Origin: an uncultured Clostridia bacterium
Lineage (GTDB): Bacteria; Bacillota; Clostridia; Saccharofermentanales; Saccharofermentanaceae
Direction of reading: 5' to 3'
Assembly: GCA_946187935.1 (NCBI GenBank)
Contig: CAMHSJ010000003.1
Span: 56,499-120,498, forward strand
DNA: 64,000 nucleotides
A program made the position numbers and the translations under genes. Shown one piece after another: positions 8,801 through 17,194 of the stretch. Each line of letters starts with the position of its first letter. The stretch's first letter is position 1. The notes beneath the pieces are model-generated. The model was given only the letters and a program-made list of their open reading frames with translations. It searched no databases and had not been told where the DNA came from.

Positions 8801-9354
8801 TCGATCTTCTGGATCTCGTGTGATGTACGGAAACCGTCGAAGAAGTGGAGGAAAGGAACTCTTGTCTTGATTGTGGAAAGGTGAGCTACTGCAGCGAGGT
8901 CTGCAACTTCCTGAACGGAGTTGGAGCAGAGCATTGCGAAACCTGTCTGGCGGCAAGCATAAACGTCAGCGTGGTCGCCGAAGATGTTGAGCGCGTGAGC
9001 TGCAAGAGCTCTTGCGGAAACATGGAATACGCAAGGGAGGAGCTCGCCTGCGATCTTATACATGTTAGGAATCATCAGAAGGAGACCCTGAGATGCTGTA
9101 TAAGTTGTAGTTAAAGCACCTGTAGCGAGTGAACCGTGAACTGCGCCTGATGCGCCGCCCTCGGATTCCATCTCAACGATGTTAACTGTCTGTCCGAAAA
9201 TGTTCTTTCTTCCCTGCTGTGCCCACTGGTCTGTGTGGTCAGCCATAGGGGATGACGGTGTGATAGGGTAGATTGCAGCGTTCTCAGTAAATGCATACGA
9301 AGTGTAAGCCGCAGCCTCGTTACCGTCCATGGTCTTTTTTGTCAATTCTGCCAT
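5851..9354 (-). CDS. nifJ: pyruvate:ferredoxin (flavodoxin) oxidoreductase, single-chain type
   Basis: Oxidatively decarboxylates pyruvate to acetyl-CoA, CO2 and reduced ferredoxin, the central step of anaerobic fermentation. 1167 residues, the normal length for the homodimeric enzyme with all domains in one chain. The order is the N-terminal pyruvate-binding domain (YPITPSSPMADHTD), the domain II/III region, then two 4Fe-4S sites (CIQCNQCSIVCP and CLSCGICVESC, each followed by a fourth cysteine). The TPP domain follows with CAGCGETPYAK, GDGWAYDIGYGGLDH and NTGGQASKSTP. The start is supported by AAGGAGATCC. It is a monocistronic unit with its own promoter region and terminator. Confidence 0.97.
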   Translation of the reverse strand: MAELTKKTMDGNEAAAYTSYAFTENAAIYPITPSSPMADHTDQWAQQGRKNIFGQTVNIVEMESEGGASGAVHGSLATGALTTTYTASQGLLLMIPNMYKIAGELLPCVFHVSARALAAHALNIFGDHADVYACRQTGFAMLCSNSVQEVADLAAVAHLSTIKTRVPFLHFFDGFRTSHEIQKIEVIDYDTLGSLVDYEAIKAFRKRALSPNHPTLRGTAQNPDIYFQGREASNPFYLAVPDQVQYYMDKINEIRGTDYKLYNYYGAADADRVIIAMGSVCETAEEVIDFLNAHGEKVGMVKVHLYRPFAADKLLEAIPSTAKAIAVLDRTKEPGSYAEPLFLDVAAAYVGKNAPKLIGGRYGMGSKDTTPECVLAVYKELKKDQPKERFTIGIDDDVTFLSLDCSETIEVAGEGTVQARFWGLGADGTVGANKNSIKIIGDHTDKYAQAYFSYDSKKSGGITISDLRFGDTPIRSTYLINKADFVACHNQSYVYEYDMLSALKPGGTFLLNTQWTREELEERLPGSMKRYIANNNIKFYTIDAVAKAKEIGLGGRINTICQSAFFKLSGILPVEQAVDYMKKAALKSYGKKGDDVVQMNYKAIDAGVDAVVEVDIPDSWKTAEDKPVEKKAVPEFIEKVVNVMNRQEGNSLPVSTFVGMEDGTFPQGTAAYEKRGTAVDIPVWDASKCIQCNQCSIVCPHAAIRPFLLTEEEAANAPFETKQGMKPYDNMKFRIQVSAMDCLSCGICVESCIAKEKAITMVPLKDNLKEAENWDYCVALSHKDNPMAKATVKGSQFEQPLLEFSGACAGCGETPYAKLLTQLFGDRMQISNATGCSSIWGGSAPSMPYTTNYRGFGPAWGNSLFEDNAEHGLGMFLGYKQLRSRAKMLVEQTVDATSSDDFKAAAQAWIDGFDSAENTREIAEKLAEALKAEGSDSAKKALEYEDFFMKRSQWIIGGDGWAYDIGYGGLDHVLATGEDVNVLVLDTEVYSNTGGQASKSTPQGAVAQFAAGGKHVKKKDLGMMAMSYGYVYVAQVAMGADKNQVIKAFSEAEAYQGPSLVICYAPCINHGIKGGLKMAQIREKQAVDCGYWHLFRFNPTLVNEGKNPFTLDSKEPQGDFFEFLKGEVRYNSLYKKYDAEVVDDLFNRCYKDSRERYASYVKKASEA

Positions 9355-9384
9355 AAGACTGGATCTCCTTAATGTGAAAATTTA

Positions 9385-9421
9385 TGGTTTAAGAAACCAC
9401 ATACAAAACGTTCTAATTATA
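9385..9421 (-). promoter_or_regulatory. nifJ promoter (-10) and palindromic leader site
   Basis: On the minus strand TATAAT (plus 9416-9421) lies about 60 nt before the nifJ start. The -35 is weak. Downstream, in the leader, TGGTTT-AAG-AAACCA (9385-9399) is a perfect 6+6 inverted repeat that could be an operator or a 5' hairpin. The regulator is unknown. Confidence 0.5.
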
Positions 9422-9482
9422 AACCAATTTATTAATAAGTGGGGGCATAAAACAAACAATTTTCAGTTTGTTTTTCATTAAA

Positions 9483-9506
9483 AAAGCTCGGACTCGGCCG
9501 AGCTTT
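9483..9506 (-). terminator. rho-independent terminator of the VanW-type gene
   Basis: AAAGCTCGG (9483-9491) and CCGAGCTTT (9498-9506) form a 9-bp stem. On the minus strand it ends in a T tract. It lies 30 nt after the stop codon of the gene at 9537. Confidence 0.88.
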
Positions 9507-9536
9507 CTAAGTATCCGTCATATGTCGTAAATCAGC

Positions 9537-11399
9537 TTATTCTGCCGGAGGCGGGTCAGTCGGCTGGGTATCCGTGGGTGCAGGCGTAGTCTCAACAGGC
9601 TGCGTTTCCGAAGGCGTAGTCTCAACGGGCTGCGTTTCCACAGGCTGGGTCTCTGAAGGAGTAGGGGTGGTTACCCTTCCGGTAGAAGCATCAAACGGAG
9701 CATGGGAACCGTCAGGAAGCAGTGTTCCGACTTCGATCCTCTTGGGATACATGCGGTATACCGTTGTCTGAGCCTCTTCACGCTTGATCTCGTTGCCTGA
9801 AGCATCGTACCAAACCTTATATACGCGGGCTGTAACACCGTCGTGACCTGCCCTTACCGTATTTGTCTGGCCTGCGGGCATCTCTGTGTTCTGGACATAC
9901 TCTACGCCGCTTGTGGGAGTCCTTGATGTTATCTCCCTCTCGATCTTGATGTATTGTCCGTCAGGGAGACGCTTGCCGTAGATCTCAGCGTGGCATGTGG
10001 AATCTGAAGGATCCCAGTAAGCTACGATGAAGATCTGGAAGTCTGTGTTGTTCTTGAACTTGAAGTCTATAGATCCCCAGTCAACAGTAGCATCACGGCC
10101 TTCGTCAACGTAAGATGACGGCCACGCGTGTGAAGATCTGTCCGTAACCTGAAGATCAGCCATAAGGACTGCATTGTAGAGCGTGGAGCTTACCTGGCAG
10201 ATTCCGCCGCCCATGCCCTTCTCGTACTGGCCGCCTAAGATGACTGTTGCTTCCTTGAAACCGTTCTCAGTCGTTCTCGGACCGACAACGCCGTTAAATG
10301 AGAACTCTTCGCCCGGTTCGAGCTTGGTGCCGTTCATGTTCTCGCAGGCCTGTCTTATGTTGTTGTTACGGTTGGAGTTATCGCTCGTTACGGTCTTATA
10401 AGAAGAGATAAGGCCAAAGTTGGCATTGATATAAGCTGCGGTAACGTTAGGCTGCTCGATCTCGCATGTGATGTCAACAACGCCGCTGTATGTTGCACTG
10501 TCGATCATGGCCTTAACTGCATTGGCCGTTGCAGCGGAGTCAACATGGTATCCGATGCTCTCGGGCACTACGTCAAATGCATGCGAATCAGTATTGAATG
10601 ACTGGATATAAGCATCGCTCATGGCAGTCTCAAGAGGATCCACGATAGAGGATACGATGGACTGGAGTCCGTCAGTGTTAACGGTATAAGCCGTATTGAA
10701 GCTCTGGGGCTGGTTCTTAAGCTGCTGGAACTTGTTGTAATCGTCAGTAAGAAAAGGATACTCCTCAGGGGTCTCGGGCATAGCCTGGGGCCTTGCATAA
10801 GCGAAAGCCTCTTCAACGACCTCAGCGCCGTTCCAGTTAAGAGACAGAGAACTCAGATCAAGAGGGAAAGTCCTGTCTTCAAGCTTAAGTGTGAAATCAA
10901 GGGTAACGGGAGCTGCGGGCTGGTTGGCGGAAACAGCTGCAAGAGCCTCTTCCTTTGTCATGCCGCCTACGGAAACGCCGTCGATCACTATACCATCGTA
11001 GAATACACCGGTATCAAGCTCAGCATAAGCATCTTCACAAGTGATGTTCTGCTCTGTGCCGTCAGCCATGGTTACGGTGATCTTATCCTTAAAGAGGTCA
11101 AGAACGACATTCTGCTTGCCCGTGAGGACTAAGACTCCGCCTATGAGTACGATAACCGCTGCGACAGCGCCAACGACTGCGAGAGCATTCTTGCCGCCGT
11201 TCTTGGACTTCGGACGTGACTTGGAAGCAGAAGTCTTCTTTGTGTGGGAAGAAGTCTTTTTCTTAGCGGAACCGCCAAGAGAACTATAGTCAAATTCAAC
11301 AGGTGAAGAAGGAGCGGACTTTCTAACCTGAGAACCGCTTCTTACAGCAGGCACCTGCCTTGATCCGTTACTGCCGGAATTGCCGCTTGTTTTCTTCAT
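9537..11399 (-). CDS. VanW family cell-envelope protein with peptidoglycan-binding-like domain
   Basis: A 620-residue surface protein of unknown biochemical role. A basic, Ser/Lys-rich cytoplasmic N-terminus of about 75 residues is followed by one transmembrane helix (ALAVVGAVAAVIVLIGGVLV). A domain like the PG_binding_4 module found before VanW domains follows (SVGGMTKEEALAAV, LTDDYNKFQQL). The VanW domain has NNIRQACENMNGTKLEPGEEFSFN and GGGICQVSSTLYNAVLMADL, both family hallmarks. The end is a Pro/Thr/Glu/Gln repeat tail (ETQPVETTPSETQPVETTP type), probably a wall-spanning or disordered segment. The start has AGGGG about 6 nt upstream. It diverges from the HAD gene across a 158-nt gap in which no convincing promoter was fixed. 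Confidence 0.85.
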   Translation of the reverse strand: MKKTSGNSGSNGSRQVPAVRSGSQVRKSAPSSPVEFDYSSLGGSAKKKTSSHTKKTSASKSRPKSKNGGKNALAVVGAVAAVIVLIGGVLVLTGKQNVVLDLFKDKITVTMADGTEQNITCEDAYAELDTGVFYDGIVIDGVSVGGMTKEEALAAVSANQPAAPVTLDFTLKLEDRTFPLDLSSLSLNWNGAEVVEEAFAYARPQAMPETPEEYPFLTDDYNKFQQLKNQPQSFNTAYTVNTDGLQSIVSSIVDPLETAMSDAYIQSFNTDSHAFDVVPESIGYHVDSAATANAVKAMIDSATYSGVVDITCEIEQPNVTAAYINANFGLISSYKTVTSDNSNRNNNIRQACENMNGTKLEPGEEFSFNGVVGPRTTENGFKEATVILGGQYEKGMGGGICQVSSTLYNAVLMADLQVTDRSSHAWPSSYVDEGRDATVDWGSIDFKFKNNTDFQIFIVAYWDPSDSTCHAEIYGKRLPDGQYIKIEREITSRTPTSGVEYVQNTEMPAGQTNTVRAGHDGVTARVYKVWYDASGNEIKREEAQTTVYRMYPKRIEVGTLLPDGSHAPFDASTGRVTTPTPSETQPVETQPVETTPSETQPVETTPAPTDTQPTDPPPAE

Positions 11400-11557
11400 A
11401 ACTAACCCCTATCTTTTACTACTCGATTATCATAAACATCTATTTGCAAAACTTCAATTAAATAAACAGATAATTTTGGCAAAAAAAAGAAGTATTTGAT
11501 CGCCTTGTATTGTAAAATTTCAACTGAATTAACTAACCGGGCAGGATCGTTACAAAA

Positions 11558-12382
11558 ATGGAATACAGGTACATCTTAGCATCTGACATGGACTTTACTC
11601 TCCTCATGCCGGGAGAGGATGTTCCTTATGAAAACGCCAAAGCCATCAAGGCGCTTCAGCAAAACGGCGTTGCCTTCACCATAGCGACAGGCAGGTCCTC
11701 GTTCCTGGTCGGTAAATTTGCGGAGAGACTGGGGATAGACGTCCCTCTCATCACAGGGAACGGCGGTGCGCTTTTCGATGCAGGGGCAAGAAAAGATGTC
11801 TATTCTGCCGACTTCCCGGAAGACAAGCTCAGGCAGATCCTCTCAAAGGTGCTCGAAAAGAAGGTCAACGCCACGCTTTATTCGACGACCGGCATATACT
11901 TTGCCCCCGATTCCAAGAGAAGGTTCTTCTGCGAGGACTACAATAAAGACGTTGAGCCCTCCAAAAAGGCTCCTCTTTTCGAGATAGGGTATGATTTCCT
12001 GGAAAGACCTTCCATCCCCTCTTTCAACAAGTTCCTTCTGATAGACCCGCCTGATGATCTGGCCGAGGAATTAAGGCAGGATAAGGATCTTACCGTGGTT
12101 TCTTCAGGGCCCTCCTTCTACGACATAATGGCAAAGGATGTCTCCAAGGGCAAGGCGCTTCTTGAACTCTGCGGCCACCTTGGTATCCCCGGGGAAAACA
12201 GCTTTGCAATAGGCGATTCAGAGAACGACCGCTCCATGATCGAAGCGGCCGGACACGGCATCGCTATGGAAAATGCAGACGGCATCACAAAGAAAAGCGC
12301 GTCGTTTATCACGGCGCGCTGTGAGGATCTTGGTTTTGCCAAAGCGGTCTATGAATATATCCTGCCGCTGGTCAATTCCTGA
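11558..12382 (+). CDS. Cof-type HAD-superfamily phosphatase
   Basis: A 274-residue cytosolic phosphatase of the Cof/IIB subfamily. It acts on sugar phosphates or related small phosphates; the exact substrate cannot be read from the sequence. Motif I is SDMDFTLL (the two catalytic Asp), motif II is ATGRSS, a lysine precedes LLELCGHLG, and motif IV is GDSENDRSMIEAAG. The cap domain lies between motifs II and III. The stop codon abuts the phosphoglucomutase stop on the other strand with no gap. A role next to phosphoglucomutase in hexose phosphate turnover is inference. Confidence 0.88.
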   Translation: MEYRYILASDMDFTLLMPGEDVPYENAKAIKALQQNGVAFTIATGRSSFLVGKFAERLGIDVPLITGNGGALFDAGARKDVYSADFPEDKLRQILSKVLEKKVNATLYSTTGIYFAPDSKRRFFCEDYNKDVEPSKKAPLFEIGYDFLERPSIPSFNKFLLIDPPDDLAEELRQDKDLTVVSSGPSFYDIMAKDVSKGKALLELCGHLGIPGENSFAIGDSENDRSMIEAAGHGIAMENADGITKKSASFITARCEDLGFAKAVYEYILPLVNS

Positions 12383-14170
12383 TCATTTGAGTTTTTCTTC
12401 GATATAACCTGTTACTTCGCTCTTGATCCTGGCGAGCCTTTCGGCAGCCTCGCCTTTGTCCTGTGCATATGTCCCGAAGTAGATCTTGAGTTTGGGCTCA
12501 GTACCTGAAGGCCTTGCGCATGCCCAGTCTATGCCCTTGTCTCCGCCAAGCTCATAGAGGATAACGTTAGACTCAGGCAGAGTGATCTCGGACTTTTGGA
12601 CTCCGTCAGCAGTAAAGTCATATCTGGTAGAGGTCTTATAGTCTCTTACGGCAACAACGGGAACGCCGCCTAAGAGCTTTGAAGCGCCCCGGGCATCCGT
12701 GCAGGCTTCGAGCTCAGATCTTAATTCAACCATGGCATTCTGGATCTTCTCGATGCCTTCCTTGCCCTCTAATGTCTTGCTGACTGTCTCTTCAATGCCG
12801 AAACCGTACTTCTCATATACGTGAGAGAGCCTGTCTACGAGCGTTTCGCCCTTCTCGAAAGAAGCTGCTGCCATGTTGCAGATGAGCATTGCTGCGACTA
12901 CGGCGTCCTTGTCCCTTACATCGAGACCTGAAAGATATCCGTAGCTCTCTTCGAAGCCGAACTGGAAGTGCTTGTCGCCAAACTCGTCAAAGAGCTTGAT
13001 CTTCTCGCCGATGAACTTGAAACCGGTAAGGACTTCCATGAGCTCTACGCCGTAAGCCTGGGTAACCTTGCCTGCGAGCTTTGTGGATACGATGGTCGTA
13101 ACTGCAAAGGAATCAGAAGGGAGCATACCTAATGAAGACTTGGCATCAAGGATGTAGTCAAGGAGCATGAGGCCCATCTGGTTTCCCGTAAAGCATCTGT
13201 ATGTGACTTCGCCGTTTTCAACAGTCTTTGCCGCAACACCGATACGGTCAGAGTCAGGGTCTGTTCCGAATACAAGTGAAGCATCTGTCTTCTTGGCAAG
13301 CTCTATTGCCATCTTAAGAGCATCGGGATCTTCAGGATTGGGAAGCCTTACCGTAGGGAAAGCGCCGTCAGGAAGCTCCTGCTCGGGAACGATGTGGATG
13401 TTGGTAAATCCGACCCTGTCCAGGATCCTTCTGACAGGCTTGTTGCCTGATCCGTGAAGAGGTGTGTAGACGATGCTCATGTCCTTCTGCTTGTCTATTG
13501 CATCCTGGTCAACAACGAGCTTTGCGAGCATATCTGTGTATGCATTATCCACTTCCTCGCCGAAAGTCTTAACAAAACCCTGGGCCTTGGCATCCTCTAA
13601 TGACATCTTCCTGATCTGTCTTAAGTCAGTGATGTCCTCAATGGCGTGGAGGATAACGTCTGCCGCTTCAGGCGGTACCTGTCCGCCGTCCTCGCCGTAG
13701 ACCTTATATCCGTTGTACTTTGAAGGGTTGTGTGATGCGGTGATCATGACGCCCGCAAAAGCCTTGAAATATCTTACTGCGTAAGAACACATAGGAACCG
13801 GACGCAGCTCGTCAGATAAAAGGCTCGGAATGCCGTATGCTGCAAGAGTCGTAGCAGTGATCTCGGCGAACTCCGGAGAGAAATGGCGTGAGTCATATGA
13901 GATAACAACGCCTCTTTTGACTGCATCTTCGCCGCTCGATAAGATGAACTGCGCAAGACCTGCCGAAGCCTTGGCAACAGTATAGATGTTCATCCTGTTC
14001 GTGCCTGCGCCAAGAACGCCCCTGAAACCTGCGGTGCCGAATTCGAGGTTCTTATAGAACCTGTCCTCGATCTCCTTGTCATTTCCTTCAAGTGCCTTGA
14101 GCTCTGCTCTCGTATCCTCGTCAAAATAAGGATCTGTCATCCAAAACTTATATTCATCCAAATATCCCAT
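12383..14170 (-). CDS. pgcA: phosphoglucomutase/phosphomannomutase (alpha-D-phosphohexomutase)
   Basis: Interconverts glucose-1-phosphate and glucose-6-phosphate (and possibly mannose phosphates), feeding nucleotide-sugar synthesis. 595 residues. The phosphoserine loop is ITASHNPSKYNGYK, the Mg site is GTDPDSDRIG, the sugar-specificity loop is GFEESYG and the phosphate-binding loop RPSGTEPKLKIY is near the C-terminus. The ATG at 14170 is chosen because GGAGGTGAT lies 4 nt upstream. The longer frame would start with a GTG inside that ribosome-binding site. It follows the YfhO-like gene by 43 nt and is probably co-transcribed with it, linking sugar activation to a surface-glycan membrane protein. 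Confidence 0.95.
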   Translation of the reverse strand: MGYLDEYKFWMTDPYFDEDTRAELKALEGNDKEIEDRFYKNLEFGTAGFRGVLGAGTNRMNIYTVAKASAGLAQFILSSGEDAVKRGVVISYDSRHFSPEFAEITATTLAAYGIPSLLSDELRPVPMCSYAVRYFKAFAGVMITASHNPSKYNGYKVYGEDGGQVPPEAADVILHAIEDITDLRQIRKMSLEDAKAQGFVKTFGEEVDNAYTDMLAKLVVDQDAIDKQKDMSIVYTPLHGSGNKPVRRILDRVGFTNIHIVPEQELPDGAFPTVRLPNPEDPDALKMAIELAKKTDASLVFGTDPDSDRIGVAAKTVENGEVTYRCFTGNQMGLMLLDYILDAKSSLGMLPSDSFAVTTIVSTKLAGKVTQAYGVELMEVLTGFKFIGEKIKLFDEFGDKHFQFGFEESYGYLSGLDVRDKDAVVAAMLICNMAAASFEKGETLVDRLSHVYEKYGFGIEETVSKTLEGKEGIEKIQNAMVELRSELEACTDARGASKLLGGVPVVAVRDYKTSTRYDFTADGVQKSEITLPESNVILYELGGDKGIDWACARPSGTEPKLKIYFGTYAQDKGEAAERLARIKSEVTGYIEEKLK

Positions 14171-14213
14171 TGTAATCACCTCCGAGAAAGATATTCCGTA
14201 GATTTTATATCAT

Positions 14214-17093
14214 TTATTTTGCCGTGTCTTTCAGTTTTGAGTTCTTTTTATCAACAAAAGCGAAAACGACGAGCGAGACTATGCCCAGCACCGTAACCAT
14301 AAGTCCTGCCTTAAGACCCGGCGCTTCAAACCTGAGTTCTGCCGTGTGGCTTCCTGAAGGACAGTCAAAAGATATAAATGCCTGCTGGTAAACATTATAA
14401 TCACAAGGCTCGCCGTCTATATAGAGCGTCCAGCCGTCTTCTGCAGGAATGGTCGTTATTACTGTCTCACTGCCGGTAAGACCGTTTATGTCAAACCTGA
14501 CCAGACCATCTTCAAAAGTGCTGACCTTGACCTTGGATGTGTCCACAGAAGCTAACTGTCTGTCAAACGCCTCTTCGTCAAAGTAAGCGAAATTGATGTC
14601 CTGATATTTCCAGGTGCTGCTGTTTGACATAATGGTTATCTTTACTTCCTCACCTTCGGCAAATGAACCGAGCCTGTAGATCCTGGAATAGTACGTGTCC
14701 TCGGATCCTGACGCGATAAGGATGTTATTGACATAGACGGAAGTCTGACCCATTACCCTCGGGCATGAGATGTTAAGGTAGAGTTCCTTGTCAGACTCAG
14801 AAGTGAAGCTGTACTCATAGACAATAGGGACATTCTTGTTGCTCTGGTTGATGATTACCGCGTTTTCGCCTGCGGCAGCTCCTGATGAGGCTTCCAGCCC
14901 CAGAGGATCTGAGACGGCAACTGATGCTGCTTCGGGATCTTCTTCCTGACTTGCCTCGTATTCAAGGCCTGTCATGTAATCATTCTTATCGAAGATAAAG
15001 CCTCCTATAAGTTCAGGCTCGCCGGCAGCATCGTCTGCGCTTATAAAGAAGTCTTCGGTAAATGCATCAGGGAACAGCGAATTATACCAGTCGTTCTGAA
15101 GGGCAAAATAGTCCTTGTTTCCGGTTGCTTCCTCAAGCCTGTAGAAATCAAAGCTCATCGCTCCCCTGTCTGATGCAAAGCCGAGCGGGAGGACATAAGG
15201 GTTCGAGTAAGCCTCAAGATGGCTTCCCGGCGTTACGCTGCCCATATTTACTCCCATTCCGTAACTCTTGCGGCAGGCTACGGTGCCTATAGAGAAGAAG
15301 GCGTCTGCCGCAGGGCTTGTGTATGTGTAGTAAGTAACGAAGTAGTTGTAGTTCGTGGCATACCCCAGCTGCTTCAAGAACCTGTGCATCAGCTTGTTGG
15401 AATTGGAGTTGAAGAACTGAAGTCCCCTGAAGTTTCCGTACATGGAGAACCCGGAATCGACATAGTACTCCAGGTTGTAGTTCTCTATCTCTTCGGCATC
15501 GGCCCTATATGCATTGACCTTGGCATTATTATCCGCTGCGAGCTTGCTGAAAGTCTGGAGTTCTTCAACGGAAGCTGCAAACTCTGTCGTATCGCCGTTG
15601 AAATTAGTAAAAGTCTCAATACCTGCGGTAAGCATAGGCCCTGCGAATACGAGCTCGAAAACAGTAAGAGCTGCCAGGAGCGGTGATATCAGCTGTGGCA
15701 TATCCTCGAGCTGCTTCGGCCACGACGTCCTTGTATAGAGAAGGAGCACCGAAAGGTTTACGAGGATGAGGATGGTGTTGTACATGAAGATCTTGTCTTC
15801 GCCCTTGTATCTGCCTATCGTATGCACGGTAAAGAGCATCACGAGCATTATTCCTGCTGATATGGTCATATCCTTCGGTCTTACATTCCTGATCTTCTCT
15901 AAGACCTTCTGGGCTATCACAAGGAAGAACGGCAGGAAAACGAAAGCGTGTCTGTGCCAGAACCAGTTAGGATCGTCAAAGACCTGCCAGATCTTGTCGA
16001 ACCAGCAGACCGCAGTGGATACATAGACTCCTGTAAGGCAGGCGATGTATATCTTTTTCTCCCTGCCCTTAAACAGCGGCGATACAAGATAGATCAAAAG
16101 GAGCATGGTAATGAGCAGGCTGAGGAAGATAAAGGGCTTGTTGGAAGGCATGACATCGCCGAATTCACCCGGATCTCCCAGAAGGAGCATGTCCATAAGA
16201 TCGAGCGGAGTGTACAAGACAAGTGATTTTGTGCCTGTATCGATGGTCTGATCGGCATTCTTTATTGTATCAAGTCCTACAGGGATAATGAGGACCGCTA
16301 CGCTCATGGCGCTCATTACGGCAAGAGCAATGAACTTGATGACCTTGCGGCAGGCTTCTTTCAGCTTTTCGCCCGTGGAATAGAGCCTTACGAGGAGGTA
16401 GACAAAACTGAATGCGCCAACCATATAAGCGATATAGTAGTTGGACCAGAACAAGACAAGGAGAGTAAAGATCAGACCCTTGTACTTTCCTGTCCGTATA
16501 TACTTTTCGGCGAAATACAGGAGCAGCGGCAGAAGGCAGTATCCGTCAAGCCACATGATGTGGAACATGAATGCCTGCGAATACAAGGAAAAAGCATAGA
16601 CAAGACCAAGAAGGACCGGCCATCTTGACTTCTTGTCATCTGACCTGGAACCCAGGAACATGCACATGAACGAGGCAGACAATGTCAGCTTGAGGCTTAC
16701 TATAACGACCGCCAGCGTATCGATCTGAGAAGGTTTGAACAGAAGCGTCAAAACATTAAAAGGACTCGCCAGATAGTAACCGTAGCTTCCCGCGAAATTC
16801 TTGCCGAGGCCTAAGCAGAACGAATAAGAGATCAGCCTTACGAGATCCCCGGGGGAAGAATTGAAGATCTCAAGGAGTTTGTTCCTCAGAAGGACCAGAA
16901 AAGGCGCATACTGTCCTGACAGGTCACTTATCAGAAATGAATATGTTCCGAAGGGAGGCTTGCGGCAGATAAGGATGACGATGGCGTAGAGTATTACAGC
17001 CAGACCGAAGGTTACAAGGGGTCTTCTGTCAAACTTCATGGACGGCAGTGATCTCTTGTTCTTACCGCCGTCTAGCGTTGTTAGTTCCTTCAT
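14214..17093 (-). CDS. YfhO-family polytopic membrane protein (GT-C-like glycosyltransferase fold)
   Basis: A 959-residue integral membrane protein. About 12-13 predicted helices in the first two thirds include the early loop SDLSGQYAPFLVLLRNKL, an acidic first loop as in GT-C glycosyltransferases. A large extracytoplasmic part (about residues 510-920) and a final helix (LMVTVLGIVSLVVFAFV) precede a basic tail. YfhO proteins are implicated in lipoteichoic or polymer glycosylation in Firmicutes. Substrate here is not known. The ATG at 17093 is preferred because GGGAGGGG lies 8 nt upstream; an earlier in-frame ATG has no such site. The gene diverges from a polyprenyl-phosphate-type glycosyltransferase that could supply its donor. 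Confidence 0.8.
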   Translation of the reverse strand: MKELTTLDGGKNKRSLPSMKFDRRPLVTFGLAVILYAIVILICRKPPFGTYSFLISDLSGQYAPFLVLLRNKLLEIFNSSPGDLVRLISYSFCLGLGKNFAGSYGYYLASPFNVLTLLFKPSQIDTLAVVIVSLKLTLSASFMCMFLGSRSDDKKSRWPVLLGLVYAFSLYSQAFMFHIMWLDGYCLLPLLLYFAEKYIRTGKYKGLIFTLLVLFWSNYYIAYMVGAFSFVYLLVRLYSTGEKLKEACRKVIKFIALAVMSAMSVAVLIIPVGLDTIKNADQTIDTGTKSLVLYTPLDLMDMLLLGDPGEFGDVMPSNKPFIFLSLLITMLLLIYLVSPLFKGREKKIYIACLTGVYVSTAVCWFDKIWQVFDDPNWFWHRHAFVFLPFFLVIAQKVLEKIRNVRPKDMTISAGIMLVMLFTVHTIGRYKGEDKIFMYNTILILVNLSVLLLYTRTSWPKQLEDMPQLISPLLAALTVFELVFAGPMLTAGIETFTNFNGDTTEFAASVEELQTFSKLAADNNAKVNAYRADAEEIENYNLEYYVDSGFSMYGNFRGLQFFNSNSNKLMHRFLKQLGYATNYNYFVTYYTYTSPAADAFFSIGTVACRKSYGMGVNMGSVTPGSHLEAYSNPYVLPLGFASDRGAMSFDFYRLEEATGNKDYFALQNDWYNSLFPDAFTEDFFISADDAAGEPELIGGFIFDKNDYMTGLEYEASQEEDPEAASVAVSDPLGLEASSGAAAGENAVIINQSNKNVPIVYEYSFTSESDKELYLNISCPRVMGQTSVYVNNILIASGSEDTYYSRIYRLGSFAEGEEVKITIMSNSSTWKYQDINFAYFDEEAFDRQLASVDTSKVKVSTFEDGLVRFDINGLTGSETVITTIPAEDGWTLYIDGEPCDYNVYQQAFISFDCPSGSHTAELRFEAPGLKAGLMVTVLGIVSLVVFAFVDKKNSKLKDTAK

Positions 17094-17194
17094 GGGCAAG
17101 TCCCCTCCCTGGGATCGATCAAAAAGTATCAATTTAATGATTTTTTGATTATAATACATTTTATTAAACCGTTTCAATCAGAGGAGGCGCCGTA

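Noticed and set aside
6048..9300. Several open frames opposite or out of frame with nifJ
   Set aside because: They are compositional shadows of the nifJ gene with no ribosome-binding sites and no family likeness.
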